A DNA stretch of 64,000 nucleotides, from assembly GCA_027257055.1 (NCBI GenBank), contig JAPVLO010000003.1, positions 9,861,501 through 9,925,500 of the forward strand, written 5' to 3'. This DNA comes from Cephalopachus bancanus (taxonomy: Eukaryota; Chordata; Mammalia; Primates; Tarsiidae). Of the stretch, positions 34,331 through 46,357 are shown piece after piece. Position 1 is the first letter of the stretch, and each line of letters starts with the position of its first letter. The notes under the pieces were generated by a model. It did not search any database, was not told the origin of the DNA, and saw only the letters and a program-made list of their open reading frames with translations. A program made the position numbers and the translations under genes.

Positions 34331-36158
34331 GAACCTAAGCAGCATAACTAGATCTGCAGAGGGCTGAGGCCAGGAAGAGAGGGACAATGACTTTGTCAGT
34401 AAACCTACCCCAAAAAAAGCGCAAAAAGAATGTGTGTCCTGTGTTTAGCCACACAAAGCTGCTCCTCTGGGAAGCCTACAGAGCTCTTGACAATTTAGAG
34501 TGCCCAGGAGCAGCCTATGTTCAGAACAGAAAAGGCAGCACAGGGAAGACACAATAAGGACCACAATGGCAATGCTGTGTTTCCCCGTTATAAAGTAAGG
34601 CTCTTCTTTTTCCTCTTCCCGATTTACTCACTTTCACCCTCTTGGAGAATCAATACATAAATTTGGAAGCTGAAGCCAGGCGGTACAATCCAACAATTAT
34701 TTATTTTTTGGCATCTACTACCCATTAAGGACTACACTTGTTACCATAGGATACACAATGTTGTCTCAGACTTTGTTCTCACCCTTAAGAATTTATACGC
34801 TGACGAGGAAAAATATTCTAGGTACAAAAATTAGAAAACACTTCTGTGAAGTGATTGCAATTCTTCATTTCTCTATTCTTTCTGCCACATGTTGACTGAC
34901 TTTGCTAGTCGCCTTCCACAGTCTTCCATAGATGATTTTTTAAAGCATAACCTATGTTCATACAATGTTTAATGTTTTATCAAAATATGTAACATAAGTA
35001 TGTAATGTGATCTTCATAATAGACTGTGAGATAAGTACAACTGGTGTCTTCAAGTGTTGAAACAGACTTAGAGATATTTAAATGGCTCCTCCAAGAAGAA
35101 TACTCCGGTTAACAATTGGACTTCTGATTCCGAATCTGGTGTTACCCGCCCTACTTCCAGCATCTCATAAGGCTGGAGGGGACCCTACATGGTCAACCAG
35201 CCTGTTCTCATGCATGGGTAGGACTGTACAAAAAATGTTAAAGTTTTGCACTAATAGTCTTTAAAAATACTTTATGCGTTGTGAAGTTGGAAAATGAATT
35301 TGAATTTTCAAATTGGTAAGTGAGATTATTCAACTGGAATAACCTAGACAAGTGCTTTTGATAAACCTCAGCTCACTTTTAGCCCTGAACTTTCCTGTTT
35401 CTATTCATGTGCATTTATACCATCCAGTGTCTTCTTCTCTTGGCCAAGACATCAATCAATGCTCGCTGAATAGATGCCACCCATCCATTCTGGGGTTGGA
35501 CCCTCTTCCTCGTCAGAATCTTGTTTCCCTGACTGGTTGGCACTCAGCACTTTTGCTAATTGGTTTCTAAGCTGGTTGTACTCTTGGGTGATGAAGCTCC
35601 AGCAGTTGGAGACATCTTCCCTGGAGATTGTCTGCCACACACCTGTCTCTGTCACAGCTTGCAGAGAAACACATCTTTCTTTCATTCCAGAGCCCTCCAT
35701 TCCCTCTGGGATCTCTCACTGAGTTCCTTTTTCTGAACTGAGAGACTCTTGTAATTCACAGTTCATTTACGGGGCTGAAAAGATTGACTATCCTGAAATT
35801 AATGAATGATTGAGGCCTTCTCAGTCAGTTGCTCACTTCACTACACTTCCCTCCCCACCACCCCTAAAATGGCCTGAACAGGCAGCAACACATATGCAGC
35901 AATAATCAGTTTCCATCAAAAGTTAGGCTTGTTTCATTTCTGCTCTCATTCCTGCCCCTTCCCACTTTTAAAGCAAAAGAGCATTCTTATACTGTCATAG
36001 CCTCAGAACCTGGCTGGGACAAGGAACAGAAGGGCAGAGGAATAGAGGTTAAAAATTTCAGATGAATTTAGGTAAATAATTTCTTAACATTGAGATATCC
36101 TTATTCAACTTAAAATTGATTTAGGATAACTTTTTGACTGAAAAGTTTCCACTAGTAG
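34331..36158. other. Mostly non-repetitive stretch downstream of TAL2
   Basis: No transposon or gene recognised. The 82-codon reverse frame at 35,452-35,700 is noted as a separate item. Confidence 0.35.
35452..35700 (-). other. Unrecognised 82-codon ATG open frame
   Basis: Starts ATG GAG GGC and has a plausible helix (WSFITQEYNQLRNQLAKVLS) followed by an acidic patch (DSDEEEGPTPEW). I do not recognise it. It could be an unknown retrocopy fragment or chance. Confidence 0.15.
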
Positions 36159-36187
36159 TTTTATTTATTTATTTATTTATTTATTTT
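36159..36187. repeat. (TTTA)n
   Basis: Tetranucleotide tract forming the tail of the next Alu. Confidence 0.92.
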
Positions 36188-36466
36188 TGAGTTGGCGTCT
36201 CACTCTGTTGCCCAGGCTGGAGTGCAGTGGCCGTTCCCGGCCACCGCAGCCTCGACTGCTGGGCTCCAGCGATCCTTCCGCCTCAGCCTTCCAAGTAGCT
36301 GGAACTACAGGCACGTGCTACCATGCCCGGCTAATTTTTTTGATTTATTGTAGAGATGAGGTCTCGCCAAGTTGCCCAGGCGGGTCTCAAACCCACAGGC
36401 TCAGGCAATTCACTCACCTCGGCCTCCCAAAGCATGGGATTACAGGCTGAGCCACTGAGCCCGGCC
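36187..36466 (-). mobile_element. Alu, full-length dimer
   Basis: GAGTTGGCGTCTCACTCTG to GCCACTGAGCCCGGCC, with the ATTTATTGTAGAG linker. Confidence 0.95.
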
Positions 36467-38157
36467 AGAAATTTTATTACATATATAATTCATAGTGATC
36501 CAGTCAGGGTACTTAGGGTGTCTTATCACTCCAGCATGATATGTTTTTGTTAACTATAGTCACCCTACTCTGCTATCAATCCACTATTAGTTTTAAATTA
36601 ATTTCCTTAGATGGTTGACTATTATAGATTAATTTCAGACTTTTTTTGTACAAGCAATTTAAGCAATAATGAATATTTAAACACCTTAACCTTGGTGTTA
36701 ATTTTGTTGTGATGACTTTTTTTTTTTTTTTTCCGATATAATTTTGCCCTATCAGATTTTTGTGCTCCATCACATTATTTTGTCAGATTCTCATAAAGAA
36801 TTAAGTGCTAAGGGCTAGGGTAGACGTGGGCTGTATGAAGTCTTGGGAGTTTACCAAGCTAAGTGCCTTGACTTTATTCAAATCAATTATCACAGACCTA
36901 GCCCTGTGAAAAAGATGACTTCTTTATGAAAACTGTGGTGATATAGACTTTTCTTTTAACTTATAAGGTTAAGAAAATCTTTCTAATATTTAAAAAAACT
37001 TGATGAATAGAAAATGCTTGTATTGTATAAGGTTAGTTTCATAAAAACTACTAATAAGCATTATTATTATACTAGAATGTGTATTACTGAATTCATTCTG
37101 GCAGACATTTCCCCCATGTGTTGTTTAGACTCCAGCATGCCCCAAAGCCAGAATCCAGCTGATCCTTGAATGTAGAACATGAAGTGAATGATCTTCCTCA
37201 CACCAGTTATACAGCAGAGTGCCGTCTCTAAAGATTGCTACTGTTAGCATACTGCAGACAAAACAAATAATGGGAAAGGAGTTATATATCAAGCTAGAAT
37301 GGGCAACATGCCAAAAAACAAGTCCAAATAGCTTTGGGTGTTTTGCCTAGGATCAGTTTCTAGGGTAGCACAATGGAAATTACCAAATGCAAATGCAACT
37401 TAAGAATCAAAGTTCATTGTCACATCTGGGATTAAAGCCAGAGAAAGTTAACAAACAGAAAAGACCAGATGGTTACCAGATCCAGTGGTTTGGTTTGCTG
37501 GAGCTTCTTAGAAAGACATGGGTATCATCTCTGTGACTGTCCTTCATTAATCACAAGGACTCCATGCTCTGGACTGGTGTGTGATACTAGCTTCCCACTA
37601 TGGCATTCTTTCCTCCAACTCTGTGCTAATTGTCCAGTCCAAATATTGGCTGGTCTTTGGACTTTGCAGGAAGGTAAATGTGGGAAGATGCCACATGTCT
37701 GAGCTGTTGCAGCAAGTTTTCAGTTTTACTCTTTGATCATTTCCCCAACTCCCAATTCCTACCCACTAAACCCTGCAATTACCCTGATACTACTGGGAGT
37801 CCTTGAGCTTTTCACTATTCTGTAGAAGATAAAATATTATCTGCTTTCTGAGCCTAGTCTTTGGTAGATGCACATGTCATAGATTAGAGACCCCGTGAGG
37901 TACTAATGGATATAGAAGTGAGCCTCAGAGAGTTCCTAATATGATGCTGGGGGAGGCCATGTATGGGGTGCTTGGGTCCACACTTCTGTGGTTAGATATA
38001 CAAACAAAAGCCTGAGAAGTAGACTGCTCCATGGAATAGTTCACCAAATTGTGGCCACCTTGCCTCAGGACAAATGTTCTTCCACCTACTTTAACCAGAA
38101 ATTGTTGCATCAGTTCATGGACTTGGATTTGGAATTTTAGGAGACAGCTGTTAAAAA
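36467..38157. other. Unassigned stretch before the LTR
   Basis: No gene. The part at 37,440-38,157 could be endogenous-retrovirus internal sequence because it abuts an LTR, but I see no decisive motif. Confidence 0.3.
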
Positions 38158-38815
38158 TGTTTGGCTTATATAACAATACCCCAAAATGAAGGCATCAGAA
38201 GCAGTCTGAGAAGCAAAAGTGGTTCTTTGACCATCCCTTGTCCTTCTGGTCTCTGTCCCATCCTTCCCTGTGGCAAGCTATGGAAACCAGAATCCCTTTA
38301 TCCCAAGGTGGGTCATAAGAGCCAGCACCCCCTTTCCCCAAAGCTAGTCATAAAACCTAAAACTATTACTCTAAATGTATGTCTTTCTGTGTAAAAACTG
38401 GTCATAAAAAAATTACCTGACCTACCTTGTTTAACTGAAGGTCATAAGACCCCATTTCAGAGAAAGACCTGCCCCATACCCAGAAGAAAAGAAAGAATGC
38501 CTGCTCAAAGAAGTCAAGAGGAGTCTAGACAGACAGGCCTGTCAGGTGCTGTCTTTCCCCGCTCAATCAATTAGAATTAGATCATACTTTTTTTTGTCCA
38601 TGACTATCCATACTTAGTTGAACTGAAGCATACAAACAGACAATTTCCCCCATGTCTTTGGGTCTTCATTCTGAAGGCTCCCACATATACACATTGAATT
38701 AATTTGTATGCCTTTTCTCCTCTTAACCAATCCTCCTCTTGTCAGTGATTGTCTGCAAAACTTCAGAGGGCCAAAGGAAACCTGCAGAAGACTTGGAGAT
38801 CAGAGTCCTGGTAAA
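38158..38815 (+). mobile_element. Endogenous retrovirus LTR (ERV1-like)
   Basis: Starts TGTTTGGC. The body has repeated GGTCATAA-type boxes (GGGTCATAAGA, CTAGTCATAAAACC, CTGGTCATAAAA, AGGTCATAAGACC), and the end region has ATTTGTATGCCTTTTCTCC, followed by CTCTTGTCAGTG, typical of MER4-like ERV1 LTRs. Its middle recurs inverted at 39,800-39,905. Confidence 0.6.
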
Positions 38816-39650
38816 CTGCAGAACCGCTTCTTTTTCTGTGAATTAAGATGTAGGAGAACATTCACTATTTAGTGGCCTAATTTGCTGCCGTGTGATTGGC
38901 GAAAAGCCTCTTGAAAAATTCCTTGCTTCAAATACAGGGAAGGCAGACAAAAGATTGTGGTATACAAAATGGGGTTAGGACTCTAGTGCATGTGCCAGCC
39001 AACTATTTCTCAGACTTTCTTAACCTCTCTAGTTCAGGTTAGCAGCTCAGCCTCCAAGACCTCTCAGAATTCCCTGTGCTTTCTGCCGTTATAACCCTTA
39101 TAATGCTATACACTCCGTGTTCATTTGTCTGTGGGCCACTAGAGCAAAGTTTCCTGAAAGCCTGGAGGTGTTCTTTATCCAGACATGGACTTGATTAGAT
39201 GCATGAACTAGTCTTTTGAAATTTTTGCACAAATATCTCCCAAGAGTCCAATAAAGGCAGTGATGGTTGTGGTCCTTTTTTTCCTGTAATTATTGAACCA
39301 TTCCCCATTTTACTTCTCCTAAATGGACATCTTTAGGGGAATTGATGTGTTCTCATCTCTAATCTCACTGGCTCTCATGATCTACCAGCTGGTAGAGAAT
39401 AGCTGCTTAACAAATTTCAAGCCTGATTTCAGATACCCTTGCCAATCTGCTCTGAGTTCTGGTAGGATGACATATAATAGCTTCTGGACAGGCACCTTCA
39501 AGTGCCTGATAAGATTTGCATGTCTGGAGCCCAAAATATATATTTGTTCAAGCAATAAGACAAGAATCTTACTCTTACTTAGGTGAAATTGGTGAAATTA
39601 CTTCCCTTTCAGGAAGGAGAGGAAAGCCCTTGTAGTATGCAGAGGCGTAT
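38816..39650. other. Unassigned stretch between two LTR copies
   Basis: Could be ERV-derived from its position. No gag, pol or env motif was identified. Confidence 0.3.
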
Positions 39651-39965
39651 AATTGAGGAGCCCCTCAGCAGGTCTTGGAGTCTGCCACCCCCACTACTAT
39701 TTAAGTAGCTCAGTCTGTGAATGTTAAACAAAAAAAGTTAATGACATGAAGAGCTGATCTTTTTAAGGCCTTAGATTACTAGCATCAAAAGATGAACTGT
39801 TAGGTTTTATGGCTGGCTTTGGGGAAAAGGAGTACTGGTTTTTATGACCCACCTTGGGAAGGAGGGATTCTATTTCCCATAGCTAGCCTCAGGGAAGGAT
39901 GGAATTGAGAGACAGGATCGTTATTAGCCTCACATTCTTGGGTGGGAGTTGAGAAATAGACTCCA
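39651..39965 (-). mobile_element. ERV LTR fragment, inverted relative to the copy at 38,158
   Basis: The reverse complement of 39,801-39,900 matches 38,260-38,358 over about 100 bases, including CCATCCTTCCCTG, CAAGGTGGGTCATAA and CCTTTTCCCCAAAGC. Confidence 0.6.
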
Positions 39966-40107
39966 GGGAAATACGAAACTAAGGAAAAATTGCATATACC
40001 TAGCTATTATGTCACAGGTTTCCAGAAGAAACCTCTGACTGAGCTGGTGACGTAACAATGCCTTTGACTAGATTATGAGTACTTGAACATGAATCAGGAG
40101 AGGCTCT

Positions 40108-40416
40108 TTTTTTTTTCTTTTTTTTTGAGTTGGAGTCTCACTCTGTCACCCAGACTGGAGTGCAGTGGCCGCTCCCAGCCACCGCAGCCTCGACCTGCTG
40201 GGCTCTGGCAATCCTTCCACCTCAACCTTACAAGTAGCCAGAATTACAGGCATGCGCTACCACGCCTGGCTGTTTTTTGTTTTTTTTTTTTTAATTTATT
40301 TATTGTAGAGATGAGGTCTCGCTGCCCAGGCGGGTCTTGAACCCGCAGGTTCAGGCAACCCACTCACCTCAGCCTCCCAAAGGCGCGGGATTACAGGCTG
40401 AGCCACCGAGCCTGGC
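40108..40416 (-). mobile_element. Alu dimer of the 5-base-deletion subtype, with target-site duplication
   Basis: GAGTTGGAGTCTCACTCTG to CCGAGCCTGGC. It has GGTCTCGCTGCCCAGG (5-base deletion) and CCCAAAGGCGCGGG. TCAGGAGAGGCTCT flanks it on both sides. Confidence 0.96.
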
Positions 40417-40922
40417 TCAGGAGAGGCTCTTATCCCTAACTCATCATGCTACTCTCAGGCCTCTTCTGGGATAGAAATAGAAAACCCAGGCAGGACCAGA
40501 CTGTACATGTTTTTGGTGAAATATACCACTGTAGGAATGAAATTGGTGGGTCTGAGCGTATGTATATATTCACCTTTAGCAGATACCATCAGTTTTCAAA
40601 AGTGGTTGTATCAACGTATACTCTCCCCAACAGTGGGAGAGAGTTCCAGCTGCTTAAATCCTCACCAGCACTTGGTATTATCTCTCTTTCTCATTTTCGT
40701 TCGTTTGAAGAGCATATCTTATCATAGTTTTAATTCACCGTTTCATGATGACTATTGAAGTTGAACAACTCTTCATAAGTTTATTATTTGGATATCCTCT
40801 TTTGTGAATTACCTGTTAAAGTTTTCGTATTTCACTTTCTTTAAAATGATTATCTTTTACTTATTTGAGTTATATATATTCTTTATATTTTCTGCATACG
40901 AGTCCTTTGTTGGCAATATGTG

Positions 40923-40926
<4 letters not shown>

Positions 40927-40979
<53 letters not shown>
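40927..40979. repeat. (TG)26 microsatellite
   Basis: A long uninterrupted TG run, the longest in the window. It is prone to Z-DNA and length change. Confidence 0.97.
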
Positions 40980-40981
<2 letters not shown>

Positions 40982-41051
40982 CAAGTATCTTTTATTTTGT
41001 GCTTGCCTTTTTACTCTCTTAATGGTGTCTTTTGGTATTTGGAAGTTCTTA

Positions 41052-41354
41052 TTTTTTTTATTTTTTTATTTTTTTTTGAGTTGGAGTCTCACTCTGTCGC
41101 CCAGACTGGAGTGCAGTGGCCGCTCCTGGCCACTGCAGCCTCGACCTGCTGGGCTCCGGCGATCCTTCCGCCTCAGCCTTCCAAGTAGCTGGAACTAGAG
41201 GCGTGTGTTACCACGCCCGGCTAAGTTTTTGATTTATTGTAGAGATGAGGTCTTGCCAAGTTTCCCAGGCGGGTCTCGAACCCGCGGGCTCAGGCAATCC
41301 ACTCACTTCAGCCTCCCAAAGCGCGGATTACAGGCTGAGCCACCAAGCCTGGCT
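41052..41354 (-). mobile_element. Alu, full-length dimer with target-site duplication
   Basis: GAGTTGGAGTCTCACTCTG to CCAAGCCTGGCT. GGAAGTTCTTA is at 41041-41051 and 41355-41365. Confidence 0.96.
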
Positions 41355-41470
41355 GGAAGTTCTTAATTTTAATGTAATCCTTCTTATCAATTTTTTCTTT
41401 TGTGGTTAGGGGTTTTTGTGAGAAGAGTCTTCTGGATAGAAAATCTTTGTTAGTGCAGTCCTTCACTTGT

Positions 41471-42682
41471 CTGGTGGAATTCCTTGTTTGTTTCCTGCCA
41501 GTGTTAGCATCAGCAGTTTTGTACGGCTAGTCATCCACACCCTGCCCCTGAAGTGTCTTCTTGTTTCATGGGCTTGACTTTTTCCCCACCTGACCTTTCT
41601 GCTCTGGTAACGTTTGACTTTGTTCCACTTAGGCCAGCTGACTGCACCTCATCTGTCCTAAGGTTGGATTTCCTACTCTCAGCTACAAGCTGACTGACCA
41701 AACTTGCCAACCACCCACTCTAATTAGCCAGTCCCAACATCCCTTTATCTAATTTTATCCCCAGCCTCTTTTCTGGTTATGGATTTGCAACAACTGCCAG
41801 CACAGTTGTTCTAACCTCAATTTAGTAGGGAACATTCCCCACCCTTATTCAGAATATGTCTTGGCTAACTCTTTTTTTTACTTTGACATCTCAAACATAG
41901 GTGAATTTAGCATACCAGAGGCCCTGTCAAAGACTTTTCTGAACTGAACTAGTTTGGAAAAGTATATTTCAATATAGAGGACTTCTAGCTGAGAGAAGGT
42001 GAAAAGAGAACTTCTAGATAAACTCAAGAACATGGCTTTAGTCTAAGCAATAGCATTGTCTTCCTATATTAAGGGAAGCATTATTATTATTATTTCTATT
42101 TGGGCATGCATTATAATACTATGCATAACACTCAAAAGAAGGAAAAAAAAAAAAAAAAAAAACCACAAAGCCAAAAGGGAGAAGAATAAAGGAAAAATCC
42201 CCAAACCTTGTCCTGGAATGCTACAGACAATTTGACTAAACTTCCTGAAGCCTGTTGTCTAATACTTTTTTTTATTGCACATTGATAATTCTGATAATTA
42301 TTTCAATTACCAATTATGTCAAACAGGTCAATACACTAGGACATAAATTATAGTGCTTCTTTGTGGCAGGCACTTTCTATGAAATTAGGTCCACACTGAG
42401 TTCTGTTTAAGACAAAAGAAAATTTTTCAGAAAATCTTTATGACGTTGAGTAAATAAATTCTGAATAATAATAACCAACATTGTGAGGGCTTTACATGTA
42501 TTAACATATTTATTCTTCACAAAATACTATACAAGGGGAGACTGCAAAAAACCAAAAATTATCTATTGGAGGGCAGGCCTCTTGTAGTATAAGCTTCCCC
42601 TGCTAAGTAAAATGTTCTAGGGACCCATCAGTATACCAGCAAGCATTGTTGTGAGAGGCTGTGCTTGGCTTCAGTTAATTTT
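41471..42682. other. Unassigned stretch
   Basis: The part at 41,500-41,830 has the look of an old LTR but carries no decisive motif. An A-run sits near 42,145. Confidence 0.3.
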
Positions 42683-43078
42683 TTTTTTTTTTTTTTTTGA
42701 GATTCTTTTTTTTCTTAATTTTTAATTTTAAGTATGTGGGGTAAAATTCAGGGTTAGGTATACAAATGTTCACTATGCAAGTACCCTTGTTGATGAGGTG
42801 TGCCCCGCCCCTCCCCTGCAAGTTTCCCACTACTGCCAATCTCACCTCCTCCCTCTCCTGGCAGTTTCCCATTACTACCAATCTCTTTCTCAGAGTATTA
42901 CCGATAGTTGTTCAAGGTTCGCTTATGAGTAAGAACATGTGATACTCGGTTCTTTGTTTCTGTGAAAGATCACTCAGTATTATAGACTCCATTCAGGTTG
43001 TTGCAAAGTTCATAATTTTGTTCTTATTTATGGCTGTGTAATATTCCATGGTGTATATGTACCACATTTCATGATGGA
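42683..43078 (-). mobile_element. L1 3' UTR and ORF2 end
   Basis: A T-run, then GTGGGGTAAAATTCAGGGTTAGGTA, two reverse units with AGTTTCCCA boxes, then the ORF2 end (GGCTGTGTAATATTCCATGGTGTATATGTACC). It abuts a mariner relic. Confidence 0.88.
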
Positions 43079-43084
43079 TGATTT

Positions 43085-43363
43085 ATGAGCACACCTGCCC
43101 ATACTGTGTTGAGTTCAGCAGTTTTTGACCAAAAAACCCTCCATGCTCCACTCACCCTATTCACCCAATCTCAAGCAAAAAAACGGCAGAAGCACTAAAA
43201 GGATCAAAAATGACAAGTTCAAAACTGTTCTGAGCAATGGAAAAAGTGTCCTGATAGGTGTATTGAATCAAATGAAGTGTACTTTGAAGGTGACTGAAGT
43301 TTAAACATGTAAGAATAAATGCACAATTTTAAATAAATAATTTCCATTTTTTTGGGTCCCCCT
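43085..43363 (+). mobile_element. Mariner-like transposon, 3' end
   Basis: Decayed transposase C-terminus (a segment reading EQWKKCPDRCIESNEVYFEGD) followed by a stop and an AT-rich terminal region ending TTTTTTGGGTCCCCC, the inverted partner of GGGGGACCCAAAA at 2929. The 5' part is lost at the L1 junction. Confidence 0.75.
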
Positions 43364-43599
43364 TCATAAGGTTCAGAGTAATATTTTTGCCATTTTAGGA
43401 ATGAGAAAACAGGAACAAAGAAACATGCCCAAAGTATTTCAACCAGCAAGTGAGCCAGGATTCAGCATTTGCACTCTTAAAAACTGAGCCTCTAAAATTA
43501 ATATAATTCTTATGATGTTAGTAGTTAAGAAAGTATTGGGAAAATAATCTACAAGTTTCTTCTAAGAGACCTGGTTATCATGGAAGAAGAGTAGTTAAG

Positions 43600-43835
43600 A
43601 TTTATCAAGCATTCGACATGTGGCAGGCACTTGTTCTAAGCAATTTATATGCTTGATCTTTTAATTTTGAAAACAACACTGCGAGGTAAGTACTGCTATT
43701 CCTATGTTAAAGATGAAACCACAGTCTTATAGAGATTTAGCCGCTTCCTTCTGTGAGGTTACACAATGAGTACAATGACTGACTCTAGGACCTGTATGTT
43801 CTACATTACCACTATGCTACATTGCTTCCCAATAT
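43600..43835 (-). mobile_element. MIR
   Basis: TGTGGCAGGCACTTGTTCTAAGC...CTACATTACCACTATGCTACATTGC in reverse MIR order. Confidence 0.7.
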
Positions 43836-44346
43836 GAGAAAGTTTCCCAAATACTCCTTGGTATAATAAAGAATGTAATCTGATATGCTACTAGGGGCTG
43901 GTTAATTCTGCACAAAAGTAGCTAAAAAGGCAGAGGAAAAGCTTGTGCTCTCATGATCGAAGAGGTCCCATCTGACAGATGAGACCTATATTTATTGAGC
44001 GAATGAACACTATAAATAACTTGATAGTTCAGTTGAAGTATTGGAGATAAGAAAAAAAACTTTATATAGGGTTCTCCAAGATGAATTTCCAGTTTCATGA
44101 ACTGCTTGGAGGGGATAAAATTTGGTTTCCATAGTTAAATTACTCTGGGATGCCATGCCCTTCTTAGACAATCACAATACCTATGAAAAGTTCTGCTATT
44201 ATTAAAAATATTCTCCTTAGCTTTTTTTGGTACTAAAGAAACTTATTGTGACTATTTGTCTTCATGGATAATAAACAACATACTGATACATTTTATTATC
44301 ATTTTATCATTTTACTGATATACTTTACAGATTTTACATCCTACAG
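43836..44346. other. Unassigned stretch
   Basis: AT-rich. No gene or repeat recognised. Confidence 0.35.
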
Positions 44347-44362
44347 GATTTACAGTTATTTA

Positions 44363-44776
44363 TTTATTTAATTTTTATTATAAAGATGTGGGGTACATTT
44401 CAGGGTTAGGTATATAAACATTGATCATGCAGGTACCCTTGTTGATGAGGTGTGCCCCTCCCTCCCCTAGCAGTTTCCCTCAACTGCCAATCCCACCCCT
44501 CTTCCCCTGACAGTTTCCCACTACTGCCAATGGCTTTCTTATAGCATTATAATTGTTTAAGGTCCATTTATGAGTGAGAACATATGGAACTCTGTTCCTT
44601 GTTTCTGTGATAAATCACTGAGTATGATCAACTCCAAATCCATCCAAGTTGCTGCAAAGTCCACGTATTTGTCCTTCTTTATGGCTGCATAATATTCCAT
44701 TGTGTATATGTACCACATTTTTTTTATCCAGTTCAGCTTCGATGGGCAACACGGTTGGTTCCATGTTTTTGCTAAT
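44363..44776 (-). mobile_element. L1, 5'-truncated, with 16-base target-site duplication
   Basis: Reverse L1 tail (GATGTGGGGTACATTTCAGGGTTAGG), two reverse 3' UTR units and the ORF2 end. GATTTACAGTTATTTA is at 44347-44362 and 44777-44792. About 414 bases long. Confidence 0.95.
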
Positions 44777-45310
44777 GATTTACAGTTATTTAAAGAATAT
44801 ACAATGATTGAAGCATTCTTTGGACTATATAGTCATCTATACATACACAATTCCACTAACTGAACATTTACTTTAACATAGATCTGAAAGATATGTAAGG
44901 GAGACACATTCTGCATGAAAACTAGACAACTTTGGGCTCAACCAATGAGGTATTTATTGTCAATTGTAACATGGAAACAGTGGCGTACATTGGAATGATT
45001 TCCCTCTGCTATTGTTAACTTACCTGCAACTGCATTTGCTATCTCTGTATTTATGGACCCTCTTGACCATTCTTGCTGTAGTATTTGGACACATTTATGA
45101 AGATGTAGGTAGGATTCTTTTTTTGGTCCAAATATCAAGTACACATTATGTTCTCATTGCTAGTGTACCTTTAGGAATGGAATTGCTGGGTCTGGGGATC
45201 TGTATACGTTCATCTTTGGCAGATATCACTGTTTTCACAAAGATGGGTTTAATCAACCCATCTACACAGATCACTGACATTTTGTGGATTCCTAGCCAAA
45301 GTCATGTGCA

Positions 45311-45393
45311 TTTCCTTCTTTCCTTCCTTCCTTCTTTCCTTCCTTCCTTCCTTCCTTCCTTCCTTCTTTCCATCCTTCCTTCCTTCCCTCCTT
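45311..45393. repeat. (TTCC)n polypyrimidine tract
   Basis: About 80 bases of TTCC/TTTC units, pure pyrimidine apart from a few bases. Confidence 0.95.
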
Positions 45394-45518
45394 TTAGAAT
45401 AGAGATGGGATCTTGCTATGTTGCCCAGGTTGATCTTGAACTCCTAGGCTCAAGTGATCTTCCTACTTTGGTCTCCCAAAATGCTAAGATTATAACTGTG
45501 AGCCACCACACCCAGCCC
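45394..45518 (-). mobile_element. Alu left-arm fragment
   Basis: TAGAGATGGGATCTTGCTATG to CACCACACCCAGCCC. Confidence 0.8.
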
Positions 45519-45600
45519 ATGCATTTTCTTTCAAATCTCTCTCATCCACCTCATTTTCTAATTTTTCTCCTTTTCCTGTCTTCTGGTATAACAAGATGTT

Positions 45601-46043
45601 AATTGGGACCTATTATCTCAAAAAATTCCATTGGAAAAATAAGTGTTACTTCCATATTGAAAAAAGAGAATCTAGGCTATTTACGTGGGACTTAATAGAA
45701 GATAAAAACTGACCCAGAGAACTCCACTCTGGAGGTCAAAAATTTAAAGGGAAATTCATGGAAGGGAATTCAGGGAGTTTTAGATGCTCTGCTTTTCCAT
45801 TCCTCTACGAGGAAGGAGGTGTTCCTTCGTCCAAGACAACTGAGTCTCAGATAGAGAATTATTATTTTTTTTAATATAACAGGAAGTCTGAGTGAGACAG
45901 CTGATAACTTTGGTTACCTGGTATTTTCTCCTATGGTCCTGAGATGACTGCTCCATCTTAAGGCAGAAAGACAAGGGGAGGGACCAATGTTAAAGGCATA
46001 TAGGTTACTTTTTATAAGGGAAGCCACATTTTCTCATTGATCG
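45601..46043. other. Unassigned stretch
   Basis: No gene or repeat recognised. Confidence 0.35.
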
Positions 46044-46057
46044 ATTTTTCTATTATT

Positions 46058-46357
46058 ATTATTTTCTTTTTTTTTTGAGTTGAAGTCTCACTCTGTCGCC
46101 CAGACTGGAGTGCAGTGGCATGCTCCCGGTCACCACAGCCTCGACCTGCTGGGCTCCGGCGATCCTTCCGCCTCAGCCTCCCAAGTAGCTGGAACTACAA
46201 GCATGCGCCACCATGTCTGGCTACTTTTTTTGATTTATTGTAGAGATGAGGTCTCGCCAAGTTGCCCAGGCGGGTCTCGAACCCGCGGGTTCAGGCAATC
46301 CACTCACCTCGGCCTCCCAAAGCGCGGGATTACAGGCTGAGCCACCGAGCCCGGCCT
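46058..46357 (-). mobile_element. Alu, full-length dimer with target-site duplication
   Basis: GAGTTGAAGTCTCACTCTG to CCGAGCCCGGCC. The flanks share TTTTTCTATTATT. Confidence 0.95.

Larger units (their letters stand above)
40500..41470 (-). mobile_element. Old L1 3' region, split by TG repeat and Alu
   Basis: GGAATGAAATTGGTGGGTCTGAGCG, CAGTTTTCAAAAGTGGTTG and ACTCTCCCCAACAGTGGGAGAG are reverse L1M landmarks. The Alu at 41,052-41,354 interrupts it. Confidence 0.7.
45100..45600 (-). mobile_element. Old L1 3' region, split by simple repeat and Alu piece
   Basis: GGAATGGAATTGCTGGGTCTGGGG and TTGGCAGATATCACTG are reverse L1M landmarks. The 196-codon open frame over 45,012-45,602 is a mosaic of L1, TTCC repeat and Alu. 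Confidence 0.65.

Noticed and set aside
38562..38585. Third copy of the ATCAATTA block (CAATCAATTAGAATTAG)
   Set aside because: It lies inside an LTR and none of the other three blocks is nearby.
45012..45602. 196-codon open frame
   Set aside because: It runs through L1, a TTCC repeat (LPSFLPSFLPS) and an Alu fragment.
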